DNA of 64,000 nt from Diogma glabrata (lineage: Eukaryota > Arthropoda > Insecta > Diptera > Cylindrotomidae). A model generated the notes under the pieces. That model worked only from the letters and a program-made list of their open reading frames with translations, searched no databases and had not been told where the DNA came from. The DNA is taken from contig OY856187.1 of the NCBI GenBank assembly GCA_963693315.1, forward strand, positions 390,341,949 through 390,405,948, written 5' to 3'. Positions within the stretch are counted from its first letter, which is position 1. Every line of letters begins with the position of its first letter. A program made the translations under genes and the position numbers. Below, piece after piece: positions 12,771-39,397 of this stretch.

Positions 12771-13140
12771 TGTTGCGCCACAAGAAACTAAGGCGAGCAC
12801 TGATAAGTTGAATAATAATAATAAAATGTTGCGCCACAAAAACTAAGGCGATTACTGATAAGTTGAATAATAATAATAAAATGTTGCGCCACAAAAACTA
12901 AGGCGAGCACTGATAAGTTGAATAATAATAATAAAATGTTGCGCCACAAAAACTAAGGCGATTACTGATAAGTTGAATAATAATAATAAAATGTTGCGCC
13001 ACAAAAACTAAGGCGATTACTGATAAATTGAATAATAATCATAAAATGTTGCGCCACAAAAACTAAGGCGGATTACTGGTAAACTAAGGCGATTACTGGT
13101 AAGTTGAATAATCACATTAAAATGTTGCGCCACAACAACT
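12771..13140. repeat. 55-bp minisatellite, block 1
   Basis: About seven copies of a unit containing tgttgcgccacaaaaacta, then aggcgattactgataagttg and (AAT)n. The word TGTTGCGCC recurs at 12771, 12827, 12882, 12937, 12992, 13047 and 13123, so the period is 55 bp apart from a 76-bp last step. Two sub-variants, aggcgagcac and aggcgattac, occur early in the block. Confidence 0.93.
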
Positions 13141-13171
13141 AACCCAAGTAGGTTTTGCCAGACATTGACAT

Positions 13172-13930
13172 ACGGCCAAGCACTGGTCCATTAATGGTCA
13201 ACAGTACTTGGCTATTGTTACTGGGCCAATACTAGAACCAATCATCGGCCGATCTATGGTTTACAGAAAATATCCAGTATATTGTTACCTTTGAATGGCC
13301 AAGCACTGGCCCATGAATGGTAAATATTACTTGGCTATTGTTATTGGGCCAGTACTGTAGCCATGAATTTGCCAATCTGTCATTTTTTTTAAATTTCACT
13401 AGAGTATTATCCTTTTTAGAAATACATAGTTTGAAAAATTTCACATATAGTTTAGTTATCGCCTTGTCGGTTGAAAGACTATGGTAATATAGAAAAGGTT
13501 GGTATATGTTTTAATTTATTTTCATTTCCATTTTATTTTAATTATTTTGTAAATAATTTATTTAAATTTATGTATAAAAAATATTATTATATATTTTTTT
13601 TAATGGCGGAGTCAGGGCGGAGTATGCCATTACTCAGCCATTCCAGCAACTGAACCAGTTGTATGGGGAGTTTTGAATTTTTTCCGTCATTTTTATTTTA
13701 TTTTAAATTAGTTTGTATTTAATTTATTTAAATTTAATTATGATAATAATGTATATTTTTTTTAACGGCCCAGTCATGGTTGCCAGTATTTGGCCAAAGA
13801 ATGGCAACCATTTATTGTCCGAAGTTATCATCCAGTAAAATTATGTTAACGGCCCAGTCGTGGTTGCCAGTACTCGCCCATTGCTGCATTGCTGGCTGCC
13901 AGTAATGGACCATTACTGGACCAGTTGTAC
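13172..13930. repeat. TGGCC/CCAGTA-rich degenerate repeat block
   Basis: Two copies of a roughly 120-bp unit start at about 13172 and 13298; both contain gccaagcactgg and tacttggctattgtta. Related shorter motifs occur at 13600-13660, 13765-13810 and 13848-13935, such as cggcccagtcatggttgccagt. The motif is partly self-complementary (tggcc, ccattaatgg). No coding sense is seen. It is sandwiched between the two minisatellite blocks. Confidence 0.7.
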
Positions 13931-13943
13931 AACCTCGTATGGG

Positions 13944-14205
13944 AAGGCGAGCACTGATAAGTTGAATAATAATAATAAAATGTTGCGCCACAAAAACTAA
14001 GGCGATTACTGATAGGTTGGGAAGGCGAGCACTGATAAGTTGAATAATAATAATAAAATGTTGCGCCACAAAAACTAAGGCGATTACTGATAAGTTGAGT
14101 GAGTAATAATAATAAAATGTTGCGCCACAAAAACTAAGGCGATTACTGATAAATTGAATAATAATAATAAAATGTTGCGCCACAAAAACTAAGGCGATCA
14201 CTGGT
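13944..14205. repeat. 55-bp minisatellite, block 2
   Basis: Four more copies of the unit seen at 12771-13140, with TGTTGCGCC at 13981, 14059, 14119 and 14173. One step is extended by a duplicated piece, ataggttgggaaggcgagc. Open frames through this block on the minus strand are repeat artefacts. Confidence 0.9.
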
Positions 14206-15920
14206 AATTTAATGTAAACTTGTATTGATTCATAGTTATTTTAATATTAATTGATATCACAGTAATTTAATGCAGACTCATCTTGCTTCACAATGATTTT
14301 AAGTAAACGTAAAATTATTAACAGTTACAGTTATGTACAACACTGAATAATAACACAGTATTTCGAAATGACTAACACTAAAATGACTAACACAATGATT
14401 TGACATGAATCTGAAAAACCTTTTTATCGATCACCAGCCAATTAATACAGTAAATCGAATAATAATATCAATATGATTTTTCTTTGGTGTTTTTCCATTT
14501 AATTTCACAACTTGATGCACCATAAAATTAGATATATTTCTTTTATTCATTTGGTATCAATTTTAACAACACACCTCTTCAACAAATGTCAGAATCGAAG
14601 TTCTAGACAAAATAAAGAAATCGACTAGCTACCGCCATATGGAAAATCAGCGCTTATATAGCATGCGAATTCAAAACATTGTTTTTTGGTTTGATATCTC
14701 GAATTTATGTTATGACGATCGAAAACAATCATGAATCGAGACTTCTATCATGAAATGGATTTTTTCTTTATTTTGGGAAATATATTGACCAATGTATTTG
14801 AAAAACAACAAAACAATCGTACAATACCCGGGTCCTAAAATTGGAGTATGCTTATGGATAGCAATCTGAAATATCAACCGATTGGTGGACATCTACAGGG
14901 TAATAGTGAAAACTAATGAATTCCAATGGAAGTCTCGGATGCACGTTTAGAATATCGGTTTATGACGTTTTACAACCAATATTAAAATAGCAAACTACAA
15001 TTGCGAGATTCATATATAAATATATATATGTATAGCGGAGAGAAATATTGATAGCAGTAAATATAACAATCCCAGGCCAATTTCTACGCTGATTGACGGA
15101 TACAATTTTAGGATAACACAACGGACAAATGTGCACAGCTATTTGAGGTTTGAATACATTTAGAGCAGTTATGGTTAGAGTCCCGGAGAATTTAAATTCA
15201 TGTAGTATGACGAAGCCAAGCTGGTGAAAACGCAGTGTGAACCAATATTAGTGTATTGCACATAAAAATTATTATTTTTTTTAATGATAAGAATAAATAT
15301 GTGCAACAGAAAATACATGAGTAGATGATTATAAATTAGGCAGGATAAATCTGTGATATATGATGACGCAGAGAATCTACGACTCGGGGAATTTTACAGT
15401 ACTACGACATCGTTTTCCAGTCTACATAACAATACATCGATTGAGAACATTTTCTTGAATCAGGTCATTTATTGTTAAGAGATTGTTAAACAAATTATGC
15501 ATACCCTTATTGAACGATACACACATACACACACAAAATAACACATACAGACTAAAAACAGTCTAAACAACTATAGGTGGGCAAAACGTGCAGATTTTAT
15601 AAAAATTATGATATCGACAATCGATCAAAATACAAGCACTTATTATATTAATAATATTAACGAATTGCAATAAATTTATTAATTAATATCTAAACGTTGA
15701 GAACCCATCTAAGTTTGCTTTTTGTAGTGAAAAAAATATTCAATATTACACCAAATCTTACCACCAGTCCATTAAATACGGACTAAGCATTTTATTCTTA
15801 TTGTAGTTAAAAATGTGTTATGATAAAAATAAATGTAATATAAGCATTGTTCACGTGTAGTAAATACATATGATATATGAAGATTATACAGTTCTACAGT
15901 TTCATAATCGAAACCTAGTC
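14206..15920. other. AT-rich non-coding sequence
   Basis: No exon, long repeat or structured RNA is recognised over this 1.7 kb. A short CA-rich run lies near 15520-15545. Confidence 0.5.
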
Positions 15921-16590
15921 TTTTTTTTTTTTTTTTTTTAGTAAAATGTGTTGTGTAGTAGGAATTACAATATGTGTCACAATAACACATAAATACCTTT
16001 TAAGACCAAGGTCCCACAACAACATACGTTCAAAGGTGTTGATGGACGTAAATCTTTCTTTTTTTGTTTTTTTATATTTTTTGGTAAAGAATGGATAACT
16101 AAACAAAAAATCCTATCACTGACAAAATATGACATAGGCCAATATTTTATGATAGAATAGAGAAAATAAAAGTAAATTAAAAAGTAAATAGCAAATTTTA
16201 CAAAAATTTGCTGAAACAAAACAAAAATGTAGTTGCCAATAATCCAGCCGGTTGCATATTCCTAGATCCTGCGACGCACAGTCTTTCTTGAAGATCAAAG
16301 CCCACACATAGTTTTATGAAGGGTCGTTTCTTCAAGGAAACAATAGCGTCCCGTCATCAAGGATTATTTCACAGCTAAGATTGAGGGTGCTACCGTTGAC
16401 TGAATACAGTTCATCCGCCACCACCCCTAAGATGTCACCTTGGCTAGTGATATCTCACTGCTATTGCCAGTGGTATGTGATATCTCACGTTAGCTCGTAT
16501 GCCAATAGCAGGGACTGGAGTACGCGGGGTTGTCACACCCGTAGATCAAAAATAAAAATATTTTCAAAACAATAAAAACTGATCCCTCCA
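15921..16590 (-). mobile_element. Non-autonomous element with a LINE 3' tail, copy 1
   Basis: On the minus strand the element ends in the tail seen at 56200-56299, followed by a run of 19 A at 15921-15939. Just 5' of the tail is a segment (about 16081-16160) matching the LINE leader at 53290-53370. The 5'-most 430 bp (16170-16590) is unrelated to the LINE but is shared with the copy at 61769-62300. It therefore looks like a chimeric retroposon mobilised in trans through the shared 3' tail. No ORF is expected. Confidence 0.75.
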
Positions 16591-16814
16591 TGCGGACAGT
16601 CTAGTCCAAATTTGTTATATACATTTATCAACATATGTTAATGAAAAGCGGTATATATTAACAAGTTAGCTTGTTGTTGTCTAATACATTACATTAAACA
16701 AAAACAATTTAATATTCAAAAAGTTCTTATCAATTTCAAAAGGTGAATGGATTTTTAATTTTAAAATCGTGTGAAAACTTCTGTTGAAACTTTTGAATAG
16801 GTTTTTTGGTTTTA

Positions 16815-16886
16815 GGTTTTTCATTTTATTAAAAACAGAAATCAGGTTAAAAAACCTGATTTCTGTTTTTAATAAAATGAAAAACC
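16815..16886. repeat. Perfect 34-bp inverted repeat with a 4-nt loop
   Basis: The arms at 16815-16848 and 16853-16886 are exact reverse complements separated by AAAA. The right arm runs into gggttaccgggtttt. It is not a Rho-independent terminator context. It is probably a MITE remnant or a repair-generated palindrome. Confidence 0.9.
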
Positions 16887-17014
16887 GGGTTACCGGGTTT
16901 TAAGCGGTTCTTGGGTTATTTAAAAAAGTATCTTGACTACGACTTAAAATATATTATTCAATTTTTTTGAAATATGTTGTAGCTATTTATTGAAGACCAA
17001 GAAAAATAAAAAAA

Positions 17015-17460
17015 ATATTGCGCCGCTAATGCATAGGCTAACTTCACTACAGTTCTGGAAACAAAATGTTCTGGATATATAGTTCTGGATATAAAGCTGT
17101 AGTATTCCAACACACATAAATTCCTGTTGTACGAGGAAAAGGAATAAAAATCGCTCGGGAGACTCCTTATCCCAATATTGTAAAACACTAATCAGTTCTT
17201 TGTCCTTCAAATCTTCATTTTTAATGATAGTATCATCAAAATTAATTAATGATCGAAGTATGTATGTTCCCAACAAACTTTAAAAACAAAGTGTGACAAG
17301 TCAGCAGTTGTATGGTGAACCACCCGCCACTTTGATCGATGTGTCCCAAAATTTGAGCATTATCTTTTCATACTAATTGATACCTTTTTCATATGTTTCA
17401 TCATAATCACTTCATTATTGTAGGCTGTAGCGTGCACAAAGGCACTGAAAAAAATTCAAA
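17015..17460 (+). repeat. Partial copy of the 56401-59200 repeat family
   Basis: Shares gctaatgcataggctaactt near its start, then tcccaacaaactttaaaaac, then ttcatcataatcacttcatt and the gtaggctgta segment with the large tandem array at 56401-59200. A shorter third copy begins at about 61575. Confidence 0.8.
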
Positions 17461-17481
17461 AAATTGCAAAAATAAGTGAAA

Positions 17482-18362
17482 AATATGGAGGGGCTGAAAT
17501 CTCACAGCTCTGAGATATCAAGACTTCGGTCTGGGTTAAGGATTTTGATATAGTTTTCGGCAAAAAACTTTTATGAGGACATGGTTTTAAGTTTTGGGCA
17601 GCGATGTATATCAAACATAACTCTTTGTTAAACAAAACTAACACGAAACATCAATACGTTGCCGGAAAATTATAATCAAAATTCCAAAAATATTGTTAAA
17701 TTAAATAAAATCAAACTTTTTCAAAATTCCAAAAATATTCCAAAAATTAGAAAAAAATCAAATATTTAAATTTTTTCTAAATTCCAATATGTCAAAAATT
17801 CTTAAAAATTCAAACTTTTTCCAAAATTCTAAAAATATTGCAAAAATTATTACAAAATCAAAAATTGAAAATTTTTTCAAAATTCCAAAAATTATAATAA
17901 AATCAAATATTTAAAATTTTTCAAAATTTTAAAAATATTCCAAAAATTCTTACAAAATCAAAAATTAAAACTTTTGCCGAAATTCTAAAAATATTGCAAA
18001 AATTATTACGAAATCAAAAATACAAACTTTTTCAAAATTCCAAAAATATTTCAAAAACTATAACAAATTCAAAAATTTCCATGTCCAATTTCATTTTAAA
18101 TTACATTTACGTCATAAAAACAGTTACATTTTTTTTTCCAAAAAAAAAATTGGCTAATAAAATAAATGAAATCATTTTTTGACACACTTAACATTATTTT
18201 TTGACAAACTTATAATGCCATAGTTCTCTATAATAATAATAAAATATCGTGTCATACAAACTATTAATTTTATTTTTTTCTAAAAAAATTGGGTAAAAAA
18301 TAAATAAAAACCTTTCTTTTGACACACTTGACAACAATTTTTGACAAACTTATAATGCCATA
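17482..18362 (+). mobile_element. AT-rich TIR repeat, copy 1, left part
   Basis: Matches 25313-26230 closely, starting atggaggggctgaaatctca, followed by ACTTCGGTCTG at 17523. It continues through many degenerate caaaattccaaaaatat units. At its end are two copies of a roughly 140-bp unit containing gacaaacttataatgccata. The copy stops near 18362. Its right part appears to resume at 21785. Confidence 0.8.
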
Positions 18363-18364
18363 AT

Positions 18365-19186
18365 CCTTAATATAATAGCCGTGAGTCTATCCCTCTATAC
18401 GGTCGTAACGCTGACGGTCGTAACGCTCCCTCTATACGGTCGTAACGCTGACGACGTAGTACATTGTTTATGGTTTTTTTTTTTTCATTTTTTTTAAAAT
18501 AACATTAAAATTATTGTTTTTTTGTTATTGTTTTAATAAAATTTAGAGGGGTGGATTTTTTTAAAAGTTATTTATAGTTTTTGGTTTTTGTTTTAATTAA
18601 ATCTGTTTTTTGTTCAATTCAATTAGTCACAATATATGTAATATGTTTTAATTTTGCTTTTGAACCTATATAGGTAAAAACATGCTATATATTATATTTG
18701 ATTTATAGAAATTAATTTACTTCATAAACAAACTTAAATCGTTTATTTTAAAGCAAAAACATGAGAAATTTCAGAGAGAATTTTTTAAATGATTGTAGTT
18801 GGGTTTTGTATGTAAGCTTGTGTTTTTGTATGTAAGCAAATGCTTTTCTTAACTCCCCTTTGTAGCACTATTATAGCAGGAGTCAGACCCAAAAAATTGT
18901 TCTATAGAACAGCGAACATAAAAGCATAGAAAAATATAGATTTTTAACAATTTTTAAAAACAATGTATAGGTTGTAAACATTTGATATTATTGTGACAAA
19001 AAACAGTTTGTGTTATAATATACATTTTTAAACATTTAATAATTTAAACCGATTTAATAAAATGATGTCTAAAAAACTCAGTACATAATTTCGTTGTCAT
19101 TGTCGATGTAGAGGGTTGTGAGAAAGGTTCGGGGTTCAACGCAGACCCTATATTTATTTTTTATTGTTTTTGTTTATTTTATTTAT
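18365..19186. other. Sequence inside the split repeat, with short tandem motif
   Basis: A short direct repeat of ctatacggtcgtaacgctgacg spans about 18393-18455. The rest is AT-rich with T-runs. No gene is seen. Confidence 0.5.
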
Positions 19187-20548
19187 GAGCAATTTCACGA
19201 CGATTCAACAACGTTTTGACTTGACCCCTTTTAATTTTGATTATTTTTTGTTTATAGATAGTCTTTGATAAATAAAAAATACAAGTTCTCTTAGAATTTT
19301 TTTTTTCGACCAGGGGTCTTCACAGGGTGCCCCTCAATTTTTGTTATTTTGTGATGTGAGTGCATTTTGACGAGCGATTGTAGAAAAACTACTCAATCGA
19401 TTTTCATAAATGATATGTCGTTGAATAGGTATTAGAACAAAGTTTTTAAAAATGTACACTGTTAATTTTTTGAAATAATTTTTATCGGTGTAACATAAGC
19501 AAAAAATGGTGTAATTGAAAAAAAGATGGCATAGCCTTTTTTTTTTTTTTAAAACTAAATTGAAGCTTATTTTATATCTAACCACTTGTGAAAGTTTAGG
19601 AGATGTGATGTTTTTTGTTTTAGAGATAAAATTCGTTGTGCATATGACTGTCGGGAATCAGTTTTTTTGTTCTGAAGGAAAATTATAAAAATGGCGATTT
19701 TTAGATTCAGATTTTTTTTTTATGTTAAATATCAAATATTTTATTATTAAATGAACTTTTTAAAAAGCAATTTCAGTCAAGTTCAGCAAAATTTTGCGAC
19801 ATTTTGACTCGACCCTTTTTAATTTGGTTTATTTTGGTCTATATTTAAAAAAAATTCTACTTGAAGCCGTATTTTTCATTTATCAAGGGCTATCTATAAA
19901 CTAAAAATAAACCAAATTAAAAAGGGTCGAGTCAAAATGTCGCAAAATTTTGCTGAACTTGACTGAAATGCTTTTTAAAAAGTTCATTTAATAATAAAAT
20001 ATTTGATATTTAACATAAAAAAAAATCTGAATCTGAAAATCGCCATTTTTATAATTTTCCTTCAGAACAAAAAAAACTGATTCCCGACAGTCATATGCAC
20101 AACGAATTTTATCTCTAAAACAAAAAATATCACATCTCCTAAACTTTCACAAGTGGTTAGATATAAAATAAGCTTCAATTTAGTTTAAAAAAAAAAAAGG
20201 CTATGCCATCTTTTTTTCAATTACACCATTTTTTTCTTATGTTACACCGTTAAAAATTATTTTAAAAAATTAACAGTGTACGTTTTTAAAAACTTTGTTT
20301 TAATACCTATTCAACGACATATCATTTATGAAAATCGATTGAGTAGTTTTTCTACAATCGCTCGTCAAAATGCACTCACATCACAAAATAACAAAAATTG
20401 AGGGGCACCCTGTGAAGACCCCTGGTCGAAAAAAAAAATTCCAAGAGAACTTGTATTTTTTATTTATCAAAGACTATCTATAAACAAAAAATAATCAAAA
20501 TTAAAAGGGGTCAAGTCAAAACGTTGTTGAATCTTGATGAAATTGCTC
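19187..20548. mobile_element. Foldback element with about 650-bp inverted arms
   Basis: The left arm (19187-about 19843) and right arm (about 19904-20548) are nearly identical reverse complements, leaving a spacer of about 60 bp. The ends read GAGCAATTTC and GAAATTGCTC, and both flanks carry ttat in direct orientation, a possible 4-bp target duplication. Each arm contains an internal diverged repeat of its own end: the outer ttgaccccttttaatttt and the inner cgaccctttttaatttgg. No transposase is encoded. It is a non-autonomous foldback or large MITE. Confidence 0.88.
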
Positions 20549-20569
20549 TTATAGAACATAAAAATTATT

Positions 20570-21053
20570 TCTTTGGGGTTTTTTGTATTAAATTTCTAGA
20601 TATTACGATGTATGTATTCATAGGATGAGAGAATATTTTGTCAACACTAGTCAACATTCTAATCAACATCCTAAGTCACGAGTGTAAAGTCATTTTTGAT
20701 TGTTGCTAATCAATGCGAAACTTAATATCTGACGCATGGTCAATTCATTGCTATATTTTTGGTTAGGAAATATAGATAACTTCAGGGGAATTTTTAATTT
20801 GGAAGAGTTTTTTGTGAGCAATTAAGCTTAAGTATGTATTGGAAGTCACTTGAATTTTGCAATTTGAAATAACTTTTCATTTTCTCTAAAATTCCCTTAG
20901 AAAAATTTTTTGTGTTTCGTCCCATAATGACTTTACACTCGTGACTTAGGATGTTGATTAGAATGTTGACTTAAGTGTTGACGAAATATTCTCTCATCCT
21001 ATGAATTCAAAAATCGTAATATTTAGAAATTTTATACAAAAAATCCCAAAGAA
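20570..21053. repeat. Inverted repeat with about 125-bp arms
   Basis: The arms at 20570-20693 and 20927-21052 share ggatgagagaatatt and taagtcacgagtgtaaagtca as reverse complements. The spacer holds an inverted copy of the SINE body (about 20792-20919). Confidence 0.85.
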
Positions 21054-21170
21054 AGGCAATTTCCAATATGTAATCATAGATGAAAGATTCAACTTAAGTA
21101 AATATGAAAAATGATGAAGTTTCAATTTAAAAATTATCTGAACATGAAAATTAAAATATGGTACGTCATT

Positions 21171-21330
21171 GCCGTTGTGGCTAAGTTGTGTAAGACACAC
21201 GGGATTTGAACATACGTCTCTGATCAATGTGAGTTCGAATCCTGGCACGAAACACAAAAAATATGTATATGATTTCCAATATATACTTAAGCTTAATTGT
21301 TCACAAAAAACTCTTCCAAATAAAAATAAT
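21171..21330 (+). mobile_element. tRNA-headed SINE
   Basis: A tRNA-like head at 21171-21250 has an A-box-like TGGCTAAGTTGTG (21178-21190) and a B box GAGTTCGAATCC. The spacing fits an internal Pol III promoter. The body runs from cacgaaacacaaaaaatatg to about 21330. The body is repeated in inverted orientation without the head at 20792-20919. The extra spacing and missing stem pairing argue against a functional tRNA gene. Confidence 0.65.
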
Positions 21331-21784
21331 TCCTTTTTATTCATAAAAATTCTATGTACGACATTTAAATTTTTCGATAATGTAGTCGTTCACCCATTTC
21401 GTTCAAAGTTATTATTTATATCATTTCGATATGAATAAGAAAATTAATTATTTATATGACAGATAGTTCGTTTTCCATCATTATTTTTGCATAGTTTCAT
21501 TTTCTGTAAATAACCTAATGAAAAACAAAAGCTTCTATTTCGTTATTTTCTTAATACATATTTTTATTTCCAGCCATTTGTGATTGATCGTATAAAAATT
21601 TATAGTATGTACACTTTACGATGGTTTTTTTTGTAGAATTATAGTTAAGCAGCAGGTGCACAATAGATTAGAAGAGGTTGGATTATGATGGATAGTACTT
21701 AGTAATTGTATCTAAGCCAGATGAAAAGGCAAATAGTGTATTGGCGTGCGGGGGAAAGGGCGCGCAGCCCGTGGGATACCCCCT
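21331..21784. other. Non-coding sequence
   Basis: AT-rich sequence with a short GC-rich patch at about 21745-21785. No gene or clear repeat boundary is seen. Confidence 0.45.
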
Positions 21785-22498
21785 AGTTCTCAATAATAAT
21801 AATAAAATTTTTATTTCAAACAAACAATTTTATTTTTTTCCAAAAAATTAGGTAAAAAAATAAATAAAAATAAAAATCTTTCTTTTGACACACTTGACAA
21901 CATTTTTTTGACAAAATTTTAATGCCATAATTCTCAATAATAATAATAAAAATTCATTTCAAACAAACAATTATTTTTATATTTTTTTGCAAAAAATTAG
22001 GTAAAAAAATAAATAAAAATCTTTCGTTGGACACACTTGACAACTTTTTTTTGACAAACTTATAATGCAATAATCTAGTTTTTGATCTCACATACCAATC
22101 CTGACCATCAAGATTTCTCCAAATTTAATGTTCCTACTCGTAATCACTTAAAATGAACCTTTTTTAAGCCAAAAATATGAAAATTTGCTATTTTTGACAC
22201 ACATAATGATTTTTTGACACACTTCCGGTACAGTTATCGAACACAGCGTCCTCTCGGACCTGTCCCTTGTGAATACCTATTTTGAGAAAAAAAATTTTTG
22301 AAATCTCTCCTGCCGTTTTCCCTGCAGCGTAGGTAATGACGGACGCCCGTACGGCCGGCCGGCCTACAGACAGACATACATTTTTTTTGCTTTTTTAGAA
22401 TCAGTAGGTCCTAAAACGTCGAGAAATGCCAAAAAAATGGGGCTAAGAAGTTCGCTTTGAGCTCATGAATGTAATACTTAGGTCTTTCAGACCGAAGT
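21785..22498 (+). mobile_element. AT-rich TIR repeat, copy 1, right part
   Basis: Two roughly 145-bp tandem units, then sequence matching 26225-26616, ending CAGACCGAAGT. That end is the inverse of ACTTCGGTCTG at 17523. Together with 17482-18362 it would form one element split by about 3.4 kb of inserted or rearranged DNA. Confidence 0.75.
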
Positions 22499-23333
22499 AA
22501 TAATTATAATATAAAATGAAAACAAATTTTGAATCCGCTAAAGTGTTGTCATAACGACTTTAAGTACTCAATAAAACAAAATTATGTAAAAATGCAATTC
22601 ACAAATAATACAAATGTCCGGTTTCATTCACAAATGGTTGCATGTTTATGTTTATTTGTCAAAAATAAATTACAAATTTAAAACATTTATGCGCCTACTA
22701 AGATAAAATTATATTTCATTTTGTTAGAAGAAAAAATGACAACAAAGAATTTTCATAACGACAAAGCAAAATTATCGACGACAAGAAGAATTGCCGACAG
22801 TTAAAGCAAAGCCTACTGTTTAAATATCAAAGTTTGTATGAATGAAAAATAAAATTTCTGACAGCAAAAACAAAGTTATCTTTGTAATTTTCGTTCTTCG
22901 TTATTAACCGGGTATAGAAAAAATAGCGTATGCCACTTTTATGTAATGGTTATTAATACACTCGCATATACCATACGAAACTCCCCTACGGCTCGTTTTG
23001 TATCCCGGTTAATGCTCGTGTATTAATAACCGTCATTACATGATCGTAGCATAATATACTAATTTCTTTTTATTTATTGATAGCAATTTTTTTAAGCCTG
23101 TTTAGAATCGCAATAAATCGTTTTATGAACTTCCTTTCCATTTTTATAAAATGTAGTTACACGTAAATGCTTTGTAGCCGTCGATTTATTTCTAATTTTT
23201 TTTGCACTAAATAAAATAAACCGTTCTTTAAAAAATGTCAAAAAACAGAAATTGATTAGATTAGTAATGGGGGAATTGCACAAAATGTTTTTGTGTATTT
23301 ATTATATTATTAATATTCTAGATTGCTGACAGT
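22499..23333 (+). other. 5' flank of gene B
   Basis: From about 23170 the sequence is homologous to the 5' flank of gene C (about 62640 onward), for example aaattgattagattagt. A hairpin with arms of about 20 bp lies at about 22950-23041. No other exon is seen. Confidence 0.55.
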
Positions 23334-23340
23334 TATAAAA
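23334..23340 (+). promoter_or_regulatory. TATA box of gene B
   Basis: TATAAAA lies 94 bp before the start codon, inside a block conserved with gene C (ttataaaaagaaac, then taacgtgtaat about 30 bp on, where transcription would start). The same spacing in gene C supports the assignment. Confidence 0.7.
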
Positions 23341-23427
23341 AGAAACTTATTTGATTAACGTGTAATTGTTTAAATTTAGTAAAAGTGTAATCATTAAATT
23401 TCCTGACTTTTTTTAAAAGTTAACAAA

Positions 23428-39309
<15,882 letters not shown>

Positions 39310-39334
39310 AATTAATATAATCCCAAAAATTAAA

Positions 39335-39340
39335 AATAAA
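39335..39340 (+). terminator. Polyadenylation signal of gene B
   Basis: AATAAA lies 26 bp after the stop codon, comparable with gene A. Confidence 0.5.
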
Positions 39341-39397
39341 ATTGAAAAATACAAACTTTTAACAACTGGAAGAATTTAAATTTAAAAAAAATCAGAC

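Noticed and set aside
12771..13140. Direct repeats with regular spacing, considered as a CRISPR array
   Set aside because: The units are contiguous tandem copies with no variable spacers, in an animal genome.
13812..14201. Minus-strand open frame of 129 codons with repeated FVAQHFIIII
   Set aside because: It is the 55-bp minisatellite read through; 55 is not a multiple of three and the frame depends on unit irregularities.
19334..19585. Minus-strand open frame in the foldback arm
   Set aside because: It is low-complexity within an inverted repeat, and its mirror copy in the other arm is not open in the same way.
21171..21250. Possible functional tRNA gene
   Set aside because: A and B boxes are present, but the stems pair poorly and the sequence continues into a repeated SINE body.
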